Shown here piece by piece: positions 34,875 through 46,794 of a stretch of DNA of 64,000 bases. Source of the stretch: Copromyces sp. CBS 386.78 (lineage: Eukaryota > Ascomycota > Sordariomycetes > Sordariales > Sordariaceae); contig MU839115.1 in assembly GCA_030685235.1 (NCBI GenBank), forward strand, positions 186,001 through 250,000, written 5' to 3'. Within the stretch, counting starts at the first letter, position 1. Every line of letters begins with the position of its first letter. The position numbers and the translations under genes are program-made. Under the pieces are notes generated by a model. It was given only the letters and a program-made list of their open reading frames with translations, did no database searches and was not told the origin of the DNA.

Positions 34875-36269
34875 ATGGACCAGCCGATATCCGAACCTGC
34901 GGGTCCAGCTGCCGCGGCCGACGTCACCCCGAATCGCCCATCTGCAGTCGTGCGGAAGCGGAGTAATTCCGGCACAGGCGGACTGCTGTCTCGGTTTCCC
35001 TTCATGCGCGCATCGAGCGACCAGCATAGGCCTCGCGCGCGCCGTGGGACGAACGAGAACGATTCGAAGCCGTCCGCTTCCCCAACCTCGTCACCGACCA
35101 CCTCGCCTCCAATACCATCTTTTCGTACGATCCCGTCCGCATCGAACACTAATACCGGGAACAGCGGGGCTGGCAGTAGTGTATATGCTCCCGCACCTCC
35201 GCTTTCACATGCGGCCCTTCATCAACAAACAATACTGCAACAGAAAACGAGGCGACGTAGGGGGTCGCTGAGGAAGGTTGCTCTGTTGGGACGAGGGGCT
35301 CAGCGAGAAAGGCGGGAGAGCTACCCGCTCAGCATCAACACACAGTTCGAGGTGGATCGTTCCAATGAGAACATTGCGCGTGCTTCCGGCTCGGGAAGCA
35401 TCATCACATCAAGTCCAGGCTCCATTATCAAGGAAAATAGTAGGAACGGCGGCTTTGGACTGGGCATCTCGGGCATTTCGTCCCGGCCCAGTGCCAGCAT
35501 GGAAGAGTCGCATTTTGAAGGGACATATACGGCCAAGGGCACGAGCAGCCGCAGCAACATCACAACACCCACTATGATGAGCAATGGCACCGATGACCCG
35601 ACAATGACGAGCCCCACCATCAGCTACACCACCACCGACGACGAGGACGCCCTCCACATGGCCAGCTCTAGGGGCCCAGGTGTCATGCCGTCTCTCTCCC
35701 GTTCCTCTACCAACTCCTCCGTCAGCAGCCTCAGCCTCCTCCACCCCGCGCGGGCATCCATCTCCTCTCCAACTTCCGACTCCTACTTCCCGACTATGCC
35801 TCCCAATCGTCCTACACGCGGCCCCCTGAACACATCCGGTAGCAACGGTACCAGTTCAGCTACCGCCACCTCGAATTCAATCCAAGGCCGCCGCCGCAGC
35901 TCCATCCAACAACAACGAGCCAAGTCCCCACTAAGCCTGACGACACCAATGCCTCCCCAGGAAGCGGTTTCCGACTTTGACTACTACGACGACTACAGCG
36001 ACACCGAGTTCTGGGGCTGGATTATTTTGTTGTGCACGTGGATCACGTTCGTGATCGGGATGGGCTCGTGCTTCGGCGTGTGGAGCTGGGCGTGGGACGT
36101 GGGGACGACGCCCTACGCGCCGCCTGAGTTCGAGGACGACCCGACGCTGCCGATTGTCGGGTACTATCCTGCGCTGTTTGTGTTGACGTGGATGATGGTG
36201 TGGGTGTGGGTGTCGGTGAGCTGGGTGGGGATGAAGTATTTTAGGCATGCGAGGGTTGGGGGAGACTGA
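34875..36269 (+). CDS. Conserved-looking fungal protein with two C-terminal TM helices
   Basis: Intronless, 464 residues; I do not recognise a named family. The first ~370 residues are low-complexity and basic/Ser/Thr-rich (KRSNSG, KTRRRRGSLRK, GRRRSS: several basic Arg-x-x-Ser sites that kinases could phosphorylate). An acidic FDYYDDYSDTEF motif precedes two strongly hydrophobic, Trp-rich helices at about 379-402 and 428-451, joined by a ~25-residue loop with PPEFEDDPTLP; a short basic end follows. The likely topology is a tail-anchored hairpin with both ends on the cytosolic side. The Trp-rich hairpin looks like the conserved core, and the long Ser-rich arm a regulatory region. Start: first ATG (MDQPISEPAG) giving this frame. 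Confidence 0.75.
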   Translation: MDQPISEPAGPAAAADVTPNRPSAVVRKRSNSGTGGLLSRFPFMRASSDQHRPRARRGTNENDSKPSASPTSSPTTSPPIPSFRTIPSASNTNTGNSGAGSSVYAPAPPLSHAALHQQTILQQKTRRRRGSLRKVALLGRGAQRERRESYPLSINTQFEVDRSNENIARASGSGSIITSSPGSIIKENSRNGGFGLGISGISSRPSASMEESHFEGTYTAKGTSSRSNITTPTMMSNGTDDPTMTSPTISYTTTDDEDALHMASSRGPGVMPSLSRSSTNSSVSSLSLLHPARASISSPTSDSYFPTMPPNRPTRGPLNTSGSNGTSSATATSNSIQGRRRSSIQQQRAKSPLSLTTPMPPQEAVSDFDYYDDYSDTEFWGWIILLCTWITFVIGMGSCFGVWSWAWDVGTTPYAPPEFEDDPTLPIVGYYPALFVLTWMMVWVWVSVSWVGMKYFRHARVGGD

Positions 36270-37927
36270 GAAGGAAGGAGGGGGTTCAGACCCGTTGTGG
36301 GGGGTGGTTGAGGTGAAAGAAAGGATTTTTGGATAGAGGGTCAGGGGAGAGGTTGAAACGTGTTGTGGTAATGGAAATGCCGAGAGATAGAATTTAATGT
36401 CTATTGTTTACTTTTGCATGTCTATGAAAAAGGGGTCGATTACTTGGCCCTATGTACGCCTCTTTACCGCCTTCTACATTGACGAGTATGTGGTAAGAAC
36501 TTAAACATCCCAGACTTTCAACACCTTTTTCCTTTGAACACAACCTCAAAGTTTCCCCGAGGCGTTTTTCATCCCGCTTTTGTCTGTGGTTCTAGATCCT
36601 AACCCTCAAATTCAAAGGCCACGTGTGGCCGAAAACGTGGCCATCATCTCATTTCATCTCGACCCTGCGGTTCAGTTCGGAACAATGGGTACAACAGAGG
36701 ACAGACACGGTTTCGCCATGTGGCGCACACGGCTCTGCGCAACTTCGCCGTTCAGGTTTGGAGGGACAGTGAGCTGAACAAAGAAAATATCATGGAAGGA
36801 AAGAACAATTAAAAAGAACATTCCTCTGAGAACATGGCTTGGGAGATAATCTCGGTATCTTCCATTGAGTGCTGTTAGTGTGCCGGTTACGGCTGAGTCG
36901 AGGTCGGGAAGTGTACACACACAATGACAGAGTACATAACAGACCGATTGAAAGGCAAGGAGTGACAGACAAGGCAACCATGTTGGAGGCGGACGGGCAA
37001 AGTAGGGTTCATGATGATTGATTGGGGATTTTGTGTTCATCGGTTGTCTTGGATTCTTTATTTTCATGGGGACAACATGACAAACAGGGGGGCAGACGTA
37101 TACCGGAGAGAGTGTTGGATCATCATGCCGCGTTGCGATATTCAACAACAGCGCTGGTCAACCGGGAGGGTAAAATAGCACGAGAGAGAGCGCGCATGGC
37201 GAAGGGGTTAAGGGAAAAAAAAGAAGAAGAAAAAGAGAAACAAACTGTACGAGTGACCGAAAAGAGGACACCATCTTTGACACCTTCGAATGCGTTCTTA
37301 CGGACTTTCTGTTCCTTGTCGTTCATTGTGTCACAGCATACCTACAGCTCATCTCCCGAGACCAACACTATGGTTTGTCGGCGTATTGCATATTGCCGGT
37401 GTTGTCGTTCCTCCCTCGATCATCGATTGCTTGTAGAGATAATGTTGTAATCAAAAGCGCCTATCGTTACGATGGCGTGATCGATCATCAGGGCCTTTTG
37501 GCAAGGCAGGATTTCCGGGGCCCCTATATCTTACTGTATCCCGGGTAAGTAGGGATATGTCCTTCGAGGCACTATGATGGGCAGTCAGGTCAGGTGTCTT
37601 GCATCGGGCGAGGTTGATGTCGAGGTCGAACTGAACTCATCAGGGTCATCAAGGTGTCTCGTTACCTCGTGTGTTTTGGCAACCCGTAACCGAGCCGGAG
37701 CACATCATGCAATTTCTAGAAGGGTCGGGGAATTTGTACTTTCGGAAACAAACTTAGAAGCGATCGACATCAGCTTGGGTAGGCATGTCAATCTTCACCA
37801 AGGGAAGCCACCCCAAGCCAAGCATATCTCGCCAAGCCTTCGGGTCGTAACGAAGGTTTCGTTGTGACTGAAATATTCGTGCAACTATTCAGTTTACGGT
37901 TATGTATCCAAACCGTCGTTGTCCATA

Positions 37928-38242
37928 CAATATAAGACTGGTTTGTTTGTTAGTTTGGTTCTTCGAACATAGGTCGAATAGGGGAGAAATTGAGCTCTCA
38001 TTGGCCTTCTTCTAGCTTTCGTTTGAAGGCACTGACATTGTGACCAGGGTAAAAAACGCCACAGAAGCCTCTTATGCCTCTCTCCGTCTCTTCTCAAGGC
38101 CCTTTAGGATAGGAAGATATAAGAAGGCAGTCTCCTACAGCACCCATCCGCTCGAAGCCCAGATACTTTTTCACTCTCTAGCTCGAAAGGTGGAACTGGG
38201 CGTTTTTTGTACCAAACTAACAAACATACCAGGGCTAGATTG
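37928..38242. mobile_element. 315-bp MITE (family B, copy 1)
   Basis: TA-flanked (37926-37927 and 38243-38244). The left end starts CAATATAAGACTGG and continues TTTGTTTGTTAGTTTGG; the right end, reverse-complemented, starts CAATCTAGCCCTGG and continues TATGTTTGTTAGTTTGG. The ~31-bp termini align without gaps with each other and with those of the element at 46540-46794, while the interiors differ. TA target and CA-starting ends suggest a Tc1/mariner-type nonautonomous element. The size class recalls the Neurospora element Guest, but I cannot confirm identity. Confidence 0.75.
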
Positions 38243-40658
38243 TATCTTCGAAAAGAATTATTCCATTTTCAGACGAAGACAAAATAAGCGCGCTTGACGA
38301 GGAGGCTTCAACCAACTGACATTCCACTTGCCCGTATTGCTTTTTCTTCCTTGACGTTCTTGACTGCAAGGGCGACTAAAATCGAAGGCGGTTGCGTCTG
38401 GTAGGATTTCAGTCAGAAAGACATGCTGAGTTGACCAATGACATCCGTCATCAACTTTACGAAAAAGTTAAGCGCTCGCGCTTGCATCCTTCCCCTCTGC
38501 CATGTGTGAAAAGGCATGTAAATGCTTGGGCTTTTTTCCTTGGCCTTTTCTTTCTTCTGGCGGCAATCTCAGCCCTGGCCGGGACCCCAGTGCGGCTTTC
38601 TTTTCTCGTTGAAAGTTCGGCTTTGGAGATTTAAGCCGGGCAAGCGCTGGAGGCGTACTTACCTATTGGGTTCGAAAACACAAATTCGTCAGGCCGTTAG
38701 TTCAGTTCTGATCCTTGATGGCTGCTGCTGTGTGGTCCGATGAGGTTATGTATGGGATGCCCGGTGAGGTAACGGGGACCGGGGAAGTGATGGTCCTGTC
38801 GAAAATGACGGAACATGGAAGTCGGTACGAATGCGTTCGGAGATTTGTAACATGAAACCTAGTAGACTTGCCAAGTCCCAATTCACAAGCTGCCTTTCCT
38901 TGCCAAAACATGCCCAGGGCTTGTGAATGTAGGGAAATCTCCGAACTGTTGGTGCTCGTCCTCACGGGGTTATTGAAGCAGAATTTCTTATTCTTGGTTG
39001 AAATTCTTTTTCGAATGCCTGTTGTGGATGGATGGGGGGGAATGCCAAGATCACCTGAGTGTGCAGCTCCGATGCTGATGCAGACTGTCACATCGGCACC
39101 GGCACTCTTTGCTGTGAGGGGACCTGGGGACATGTTTCATAAAGAGGGGAAAGTCAATGTGATTCCCTCACACCCACCGCACCGAAAATGACGAGAGCCG
39201 CTTCTCGAGTCGATGAGCCTTGATGCATAACGAACATATCCGGGAGAGGTGGCGGGGGGGCCAAGAGCCATGCGTCGTGGTGGGTTACGGCGTGTGGTGA
39301 TACAAGAGAATAATACAATGGGGTTGATACCCTGCCGTTGGATGGGAATGGGATGAGTATGGTTGGGGATAAAGCAACAGAACGAGTGTCCAAATCAGTT
39401 GATGGGCATAGCAGACAACTGGACGTCTGTACTAGACCGGTATGGAACTGTTTGACAAGGACCAGCAAAAAAAGCTCGAGCGCTCGACTGTTGGATGTGT
39501 TGGGGCAAACGTTCCCGTCATCTGGCTGGACCGTTCTGTGGATGTTGTCGAAGGTTGTGTCTGGAAATATCGGCGTCAATCATTGTTGTTAATAGCTGAA
39601 CAGCCTGGTTCACCTTGTCCTCTGCCTATCCATTTCTGCGCCGTGGACAGATGCCCGGCTTCGATGGCTGGATGGCAAACGTCCATCCCCAGAATCTCAC
39701 CCAACCCCGCACAATTCCATGTCTTAATTCCGTGGACTCAACAGCTCGTTGGGTGAATTTTGCCTCTTCCAGCTTCCCATCCATGTCCATGGACATCATC
39801 ATGCCAGCTCATGATGCCGCACGGGCATCCTCCGCCCCGATCCGCCGTAGAAAGAGCGGGACTTGTTGTGGAGTGCTCCGTGACGGCAGCTCAGGTAGGC
39901 CGGTATTGTCTGGGTACATGATTACGGGGCACTTCGCCTCCGCTTGTCGCCTCTGAGCAAGCTGGAAATGAACGTAATTAATGCTAATGCAATCGACCTT
40001 TCAGCTCAAATGGCCACCATGCCGGGTTCTCGCGAATGTAGAGATAGGAGAAGAGGGGGAGATAAACAGGATTGAGAAGCTCCGTCCTGTTTGAGGTTGA
40101 CGGAATCATCAACTGATATACATAGGATGAAATGTGAAGCAAGCAGCAATGGGTTGATTCGTACTTGAAGCGGCTACCTTACCTTGGAATGTCGCCTTGC
40201 ATGTCGTTCCTTCCATCTGAAAATTACGCGGAGGGAACCATGGGCGGTAAAGCAAAGTGGAACGCTAGCGCACGTGCCTTGAACTCTCAGCCATAAATTA
40301 CCTGTAGCGGGTCGTCTTTAGCGTGCGCTTACCGGTTGCATCTGTGCGGTGCCCTGACACTAACGAAGAAGTGTCTACAGAAAAAGAAGCCTTCGATACC
40401 TACCTTAGTCACAGCTGCTCTTTCAGTTGACCTGAACGTTACCTGCGTTACGCATCTTGGCGCTTGGCATTTCCACCTGTCAGTCGGAAGCAAACAGTGT
40501 GTCTTTGCTGCGTCGTCCAGCCTCCCGTCCAACACGCAGTCACCAGTCTGCAGTCTCCCAAACTCCAGTCATCACCAAGAGAGAGTCTTTACCTACCAAT
40601 TCCACTTCCCTCCTGGCCTCTGGCCTCTCCTCGAACTCAGAAGCGCAACAGTCCAGGC

Positions 40659-40829
40659 ATGAGCAGGCAAGGGTCAGCGACGACGCTAATATCTCCATCA
40701 GATTTGACCGAGGGTGGTCTCCTTGCTTCCTTTTGGATTTCCACTTTCGTCAGCACGGTCAAGGCTTTTTTTTTTCCTTCCAAATTTTCTTTCTTTCCCA
40801 GCTCCCACAGAGTTGAGGCATCATCTTAG
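40659..40829 (+). promoter_or_regulatory. Possible 56-codon uORF in samB leader
   Basis: An ATG frame (MSRQGSATTLISPSD...) ends in a stop 843 bp before the samB ATG. Whether the transcript reaches this far upstream is unknown; the pyrimidine-rich sequence around it suggests a leader. Could dampen samB translation if transcribed. Confidence 0.3.
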
Positions 40830-41672
40830 GTTTTTGATTCCCCTACCTCTACTATCTCGCATCACATCCCATCTTTGCAGTGGTTTCTGCAGCAGATATT
40901 CTCAGCTATTTCCCGCGATACCCTGGATCAACTGGAAACCTCCACTTGGCCAAGCCAATCGCCAATCTTCGGTCCCGGCCGTCCTTCCTCGCGCCCTCGT
41001 TCCGACCGCCCAGGCGCCCATTGCCCAGGCTCCCAGGGTGAACTGCAACCAAAAGGGAACCAGCAAAAGGGCATTGCTTGTTTGGCAATTGCTTGGGCTC
41101 AAACCCCAACGACCGTACCGCACAGCACCGACCGGATATACTCCTGTACTCCTCACGCACTCGTCTCCTCCGTTTCCTCAGCTCCTTCCTCCGATCCCGA
41201 TTCCTCGTCCGCGGCTGAGGTATTTGACCATCACCCTCGCCCATCCCATCAATCGTCCTCAGACGAGGTCCTCATCCTCGCGGCGCAACTCTCGGTCGAT
41301 ACAGCCCGCCGAATTGAAATCTTGGTTTCGCCCCCAGCAACCCACTCCATCCAGAATCCGCTCGCATCATTTCCCATCTCGCCAATATCACGCTCTCACT
41401 ACGACCTGCCATCCATCGTCCTCAACCCATCAACTATACATCCAAACTGCTCAATACTATATCTCGACAACATTGTGTGCGCGCTATCTCGTTCGATCTC
41501 GATTCCTATCGCATACCCTTAAACCGCTTGACCACGGACCATTAGCCTCCGCGTGTCACGGTACGACCACATACAGTCTTAGGCGTCCAACCGACCGTCT
41601 TCCGCAACAAACGTATCCCATCTCCATCTCCCCGTCTGGTGCCTACCTCGATACTCGTGGTGGCAAGCCAAG

Positions 41673-43541
41673 ATGAGGGAAGTCAACTTCAGCATACCCA
41701 ACGTCAACAAGGCGTCCGTTGGCATCACCACGGCTTTGTATGACCGCCGAGCGCTCGACTGCACCTCGACCCTCCCGTTGATCAACTCTTTAAACCATCT
41801 CGCCTATCTGACCACGTCATCGGCACGTATCCGAGACATTCTCACCGTCGACGGCGGTATCGAAAGACTAGTATGCATCCTGAAGGAGGGTCGCAGCAAG
41901 GATATGATGGACATGTGGAAGTGGAACTTGGCCTTCCAGTGCGTGGTCAACATTGGTGTAAGAGGCACGGAGAATGTCCGAACCCGCGTTGTCGAGGCTG
42001 ACATGGTCCCCGTCATCGCTACCATCCTCGACAATTACATCAAAGTCATCGAAAGGGTTCGTGAGAAGGCTGAAGAAGCAAAACACAAGTCGGATCCCCA
42101 TCACCGGCACAGGATTGGTGGCAGCAGCCGGGTGCACAAATCCGCAAGCTTCTCCTCTAGGCCCACCAACGTAGACGTTGACCAACGCGCTTTCCGTCGT
42201 CAGGCTGCCCCTCAGCCTATTGATGTTTCAGCTACCTTGGCTGGTCCTTCAACGGAAGCCGCTGCGCCGGATACTGAGACAACCCCGACCACATCCCGCT
42301 TCTCTGGTCAAACTCTCGGTGAAAGGACTCCTTTCTCTGCACACCGCTCACATCACCATCACCATGGTGGTAGAACACAGGACTCGCAATCGGCTGTACC
42401 CTCGCCTACTCGTCATGAAATTCACCCGCCTACATTGGCCGGGCCATCATCTGTTGAGAACGTCGATGGCTTTTCCAGAGCCGTGCGGGAAGCCGATCGC
42501 CTGCGGAACATGGCGCCATTTGCTCACGCAAACCTTACATCCCAGCCTGCCTCGCCAACAACTCCTTTGCCGACTAACGTCCGGCCCCCTTCGATCCTGG
42601 CCCCCAATGGCCGCTCTCGCCGTCGACCTTCAATTCGTCATCAACATTCCACCGCGGCCGAAACAGACGATATGAACACCGATAGCGTAGCATCCGATGA
42701 AAATCAGGATGCTGAGATGTCAGGTACCGCAGACGTACAAAACGACGTTGAAATCCAGCAGGTGTCGGTCGAAGATGGTGATGGTATAATGGCTGGTGCT
42801 GCTCTTGACCTAGCCACCCCAACAGCTTCGGAGGCTCAGGAAGCTGGAACCTTTAACATCACCCACCAAGGTGCTGTGGACGCCAGCATGGAAAACAACA
42901 CAACACCCACTCAAGTCACCAACCTTGGTCTGTCTCCAAATAGGCCGACCATTGCGAACACCGCTCAACCGTCTATGCCCAATTCAAGTGTCCCGCGTTA
43001 CCTGCTGGATCGCCATGTGACTCCGAACCCGCATATGCTTGCTGCCATGCCCAGGGAGGAGGACGTGTTGATGTCATTGCAGCTGTTGGCATACGTATCA
43101 AAGTATTGCAATCTTCGCAAGTACTTCCAAAAATGCCACCTTGTTCCCAAGCTCAAGATAGGCAAGGAGATCAAACTACTCGACGGCATTGATCCCGCCG
43201 AGCTGGAGGCCGAATTGGAGGCAGAAGACGAAGATTGCGAAGAGGAATACCTCCTCCCCAATGATCAAAACATCTTCCCCCTCGTGGAGAAGTTTACAGT
43301 CCGGTACCACAGCACAGACATGCAATACTGGGCCGGGGTGGTTATGAGAAACCTGTGCCGCAAGGACGATACCCGCGGAGGCATCCGACAGTGTGCTTAC
43401 TACCAGTGCGGCAAATGGGAAGAGTACACGAGGCAATTTGCGAAGTGCCGCCGTTGTCGGCGTACCAAATACTGCAGTAAGGAATGCCAGAAAAGTGCAT
43501 GGGCTTTCCACCGCCATTGGTGCATTGCCGCCACGCCATGA
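41673..43541 (+). CDS. samB: MYND zinc-finger protein SamB / Mub1
   Basis: Intronless, 622 residues. The N-terminal ~130 residues (MREVNFSIPNVNKASVGITT, then DVGG-type repeats such as VDGGIERLVCILKEG) form a helical armadillo-like region, closely as I remember Aspergillus SamB, so the first ATG is right. The middle (about 130-450) is disordered with a His run (HRSHHHHHGG). A conserved segment near 455-560 (EEDVLMSLQLLAYVSKYCNLRKYFQKCH) precedes the C-terminal MYND finger at 574-617, with Cys at CAYYQC, CRRC, YCSKEC and the final H-x3-C pair. SamB/Mub1 is an adaptor for the Ubr2 ubiquitin ligase in yeast (Rpn4 and kinetochore Dsn1 turnover); in Aspergillus it affects polarity and sporulation. 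The upstream region is pyrimidine-rich over 1 kb. Confidence 0.95.
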   Translation: MREVNFSIPNVNKASVGITTALYDRRALDCTSTLPLINSLNHLAYLTTSSARIRDILTVDGGIERLVCILKEGRSKDMMDMWKWNLAFQCVVNIGVRGTENVRTRVVEADMVPVIATILDNYIKVIERVREKAEEAKHKSDPHHRHRIGGSSRVHKSASFSSRPTNVDVDQRAFRRQAAPQPIDVSATLAGPSTEAAAPDTETTPTTSRFSGQTLGERTPFSAHRSHHHHHGGRTQDSQSAVPSPTRHEIHPPTLAGPSSVENVDGFSRAVREADRLRNMAPFAHANLTSQPASPTTPLPTNVRPPSILAPNGRSRRRPSIRHQHSTAAETDDMNTDSVASDENQDAEMSGTADVQNDVEIQQVSVEDGDGIMAGAALDLATPTASEAQEAGTFNITHQGAVDASMENNTTPTQVTNLGLSPNRPTIANTAQPSMPNSSVPRYLLDRHVTPNPHMLAAMPREEDVLMSLQLLAYVSKYCNLRKYFQKCHLVPKLKIGKEIKLLDGIDPAELEAELEAEDEDCEEEYLLPNDQNIFPLVEKFTVRYHSTDMQYWAGVVMRNLCRKDDTRGGIRQCAYYQCGKWEEYTRQFAKCRRCRRTKYCSKECQKSAWAFHRHWCIAATP

Positions 43542-45242
43542 TTTGGACGTTTACGGAACGATATCCGTTATTGATACCCCCCGGTACACACATCCCGGGA
43601 TACTTGCTGCTTGCATGGCGTTTTGCGTCTAATGTCTACTGGGAAGAGGAGTTGGGAACTTGAAGTGGTTGGAGCGGCATTACGAAAGCAAAGCATATTC
43701 TCCTGTTGCATGGCGTTGCGCGATACATATATCCAGTGCGGTTCAACGAACATGCATCACACACACTCATGCATTGATTTTCTTTTTACAACATCAGACA
43801 CAGTCCATACGATTCCCCCTTGGTTTCAATTCCCTTTGTTTTTGCTTTACATTGATGCTCTTGCCCGGTTGGGTGCAGTGTCTCTGAAAGCCTATACATT
43901 ACGACTACCCGTCTTCGCTAGATCAAATTCCAATTGGTTTTCTCAATTTAATGGAATTCTGAATGATATCAACACTAGCAACCCTGCTTCCTACATTGAG
44001 ACCGGGACACCGACACTGTCGTGAAGCCAATTAGCGTTCAATGATACGAGCGAAATAAAAAACAACGCATTGGCTTGAATAAGAATTCGCATCGCACCTC
44101 TCTCCCCGCCAGAGGATCTGGATCAGGATTGGGACTTTGGGCTGGCTGGTTTTGGAAGGTGGGGTAGACGGATGGATGGTGGGAAGGCATCATCGGGTTG
44201 GCGTTCTTTCTGGTTTCCTTTTTCGCAAGCATGTTGATTAGGTTGTTGCTCTTTTTTTACGGTTACCTAGGCATGGATGAAGACAGAGTTAAGCGGGTAC
44301 ACACGCATACACACAAACACATACGTTCGAATGGTCTTTAATTTCCGTTTCATCAAGCACCTTCCTTTCAGCGATGGTGATCGTGGTGGTAATGTGCGCG
44401 CGAACAGGTAAATACGTTGTCGGCAAAAGGGACTTGAGCTAAGCATACGAATGATGGACAATATTTATGACCTCGGTTAGAAATATGGGATGAAAGAGGG
44501 CGAACAGTTGCCGGTAAGGAGTTGCGCTTCAAGAGAGAACCAATGTTAGAGGACTACAACAGAGCTCAACCAGGGGAGCTGCTCAATACTCAGCTCCAAC
44601 TGTTAGTTACGCAGCTGGTCAGTGCAAACCAATTCGAATCAAGGGATGAAAGCATCGACATGAAGAGGAGAAAACATGGGATGGCTCAGGCTATACCACA
44701 CAGCGTGAAGACACGAACAAGGCCACGGAGTCTCAGAGGCCGAAGACATCATTTAAGAAGTCACACAACTGCAATCTATGGTGGCCTCGCAGAATACCAT
44801 TAGACTTTCAAAGACAATATGACATTGGATTTTGGTCCTTGGTTATTCTATTTACACTTGAAGACCGCTTGATGTCCCTCGCCTAGAACCTATCGAAAGA
44901 CCGGCATCCAACGGCTTTGAATTTTCAATTCCTAATCTCCAAGCTGTCAAACCATCCCTTTTTAGCTTTCACTCCTCCAATGTCAGTTCAGACTTCCACC
45001 AAATATCCACATATCTCCTTTCTCTTTGACCAAGCGGTGATGCCGAAGAAATGATCAGGGGCAGAAGTCTAGGTAGGTAGTGAGCAAAATCAGTTAGTCA
45101 TCTTTTCGGTATCTCTTTCCTGTTTCTCTCATTTTCTTCGTTCTTTCCTCATGTCTCTTTGTTCCTGCCTTCTTTTTACCTCCCTCCTCCCACCTTCTGA
45201 ATATGAACATCGACTCACCTAGAGCTCCTTCCTTATTGGACT
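43542..45242. other. Intergenic region, samB / secreted peptide gene
   Basis: 1.7 kb between two convergent 3' ends. TTGCATGGCGTT occurs twice (about 43612 and 43706). No gene, RNA or mobile-element ends recognised. Confidence 0.5.
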
Positions 45243-45458
45243 CTAGCAAGTCCCATCAACCCACTGATTGCAAGAAGATCCATAGCAATACTGGCAATAG
45301 CACTTGCCCCTGCTGCAACTGCAGAACTGAGGGCAATTTCCGGCCCTCTCTTCAAGAGGGGCCGCGACATCGGCGGGGGGTTCGGCGGCAGGAGCGGCCA
45401 TGGCTCCGAGGTTGGCGAGGGAGGTGAGGAGGAGGGTGAGGGTGGTGGTGAACTTCAT
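45243..45458 (-). CDS. Small secreted cysteine-rich protein
   Basis: Intronless, 71 residues. MKFTTTLTLLLTSLANLGAM is a textbook signal peptide, probably cut near AMA-APA. A short acidic Pro/Ala pro-region ending in LEERAG follows, then a compact Cys-rich domain: eight Cys in 30 residues, in the order NC, FCSC, KCYC, YC, SC, TC, ending at the stop. Eight cysteines suggest four disulfides. Support for a real gene: a TATAAAA box 144 bp upstream, a C/A-rich leader directly before the ATG, and a compact frame. I do not recognise the family; the layout resembles fungal small secreted peptides (effector-, antifungal- or signal-like), but no activity can be assigned. It lies 3.5 kb from its nearest upstream coding neighbour. 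Confidence 0.75.
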   Translation of the reverse strand: MKFTTTLTLLLTSLANLGAMAAPAAEPPADVAAPLEERAGNCPQFCSCSRGKCYCQYCYGSSCNQWVDGTC

Positions 45459-45601
45459 TTTGGATTCGGTGGCTGATGGAGCGAGCTGGAAGCTGAACTG
45501 GATGGAGTGGAGTGAAGTTGGGTTGCTTGTATTGTGCTTGTGCTTGTTGGTGAGGAGACGAGAGCTTGAAGATGGAGATATGATGGGGTGTTGCGGGAGG
45601 G

Positions 45602-45608
45602 TTTTATA
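45602..45608 (-). promoter_or_regulatory. TATA box of the secreted-peptide gene
   Basis: TATAAAA on the minus strand, 144 bp upstream of the ATG at 45458, in a GC-richer surround. Position fits a core promoter with a ~110-nt leader. Confidence 0.5.
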
Positions 45609-46539
45609 CTCGTTGACAACCCCAAGAACTGTCCATGAACTCTTTGCTCTTCATCGTTCCGGTTGTTCTTGATGCCCTTCCGTTACTTGACTGCCAATAG
45701 TCCACTGTCTGAGTCCCTGTTCCCCTCTCCTTCTCGACATCATCATGGGTGATTCCCAGCTGTTGAGAATTCAGCCTGAGTGCGTCTATCTTCCCGACGG
45801 AGGTTGAGGTCGTCGTTGTGTGAGGAGACAATTCCAAGACGCTTGACGTGTTGGAGGCGCTTTTCTTTCTCTCTGCTTCCTCACTGGGTTCGAGATGATT
45901 GTGTTTAGAGATGGTGACTGCCGAGTGGACGCCCACACTCAAGACTGCATGTGCCCGTCGGGGAATATATCGGATGGGCAACCCTGGTGTGGGAAGGGAT
46001 TGAGCTTCCGATATTTCCGGCAGACCATTCCGCAGAGATCTCGTTGACACTAATCGGCCATCAAAGTCATGGAATATGACCTTTCATGTAATGGTCAGAA
46101 CTGAAGATATGGCAGCCATTGCTCTTCAAATTACCTCCAACCCTCTTGTTTGGTTACAAAGACCAACTAACGGCTGAATTGAAATTCTTTACTAGACAGT
46201 CCACAGTTAGAAATTAGAACATCAGACATCACCACAAATAAATGTACAACCTGGAGGCGTCTACTGTGTCATAATGACTCCCTACCCGCCGGACACTCGG
46301 TCCGTGGTCACGGAGTTAGTGTAGCACTCCCCTCAAACCATCTCAACTCCATCCCTCTTAGAGATCTGACAGAATCACTTGGCATCCATCAGCTCATGCA
46401 CACTGTCACGATTGTGATTATCTCCGTGCGGGATCTCGGCTAACTGGCTAAACTCGTAGGGCTGATGATGGATCGACTTGACTGTGAGGCTAAGGCACGA
46501 CGTCCAAAAGTCAGAAGCAGAATCAGATGGGAGGACCTA

Positions 46540-46794
46540 CAGTCCAATACTGGTTTGTTTGTTAGCTCGAGACCTCTGGTCAACCTTTAGGCGTTTACAT
46601 ACCTAACTGATCCCTTTCGTCCTACAACAAACGCCTGGTCTTACCTTGCGTATGACATTTTGAATCATGTTATTGCCTTTCTAATTCGTACTCGGCCATT
46701 ACATTAGGTCCGTGTGGGGTTTGGGACAGTTTGGGATATATCTTGCCCAGTATGCTAGGAGTACCGAGCTAACAAATAAACCAGCATTAAATTG
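46540..46794. mobile_element. 255-bp MITE (family B, copy 2)
   Basis: Left end CAGTCCAATACTGG + TTTGTTTGTTAGCTCG; reverse-complemented right end CAATTTAATGCTGG + TTTATTTGTTAGCTCG. All four ends of the two family-B copies align over ~31 bp without gaps. TA precedes the left end (46538-46539); the right flank is CA, so one target-site base has probably mutated or the insertion was imprecise. The interior is unrelated to that of the 37928-38242 copy. Confidence 0.7.

Larger units (their letters stand above)
36270..41672. other. Gene-poor region with MITE and samB leader
   Basis: 5.4 kb. No recognisable coding gene. It contains the 315-bp MITE at 37928-38242. From about 40340 the + strand becomes strongly pyrimidine/C-rich and stop-poor, as expected for the promoter and long leader of samB; overlapping open frames there (40714-41676, 40875-41522) are by-products of composition. 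Confidence 0.55.

Noticed and set aside
34156..35271. 371-codon open + strand frame overlapping the start of the two-TM protein gene
   Set aside because: No ATG until its last ~30 codons, and two thirds lies in the leader; composition-driven absence of stops is the simpler explanation.
40714..41676. Long open frames (320 and 215 codons) upstream of samB
   Set aside because: They overlap each other in different frames within C/T-rich leader DNA and resemble no family; samB has its conserved start at 41673.
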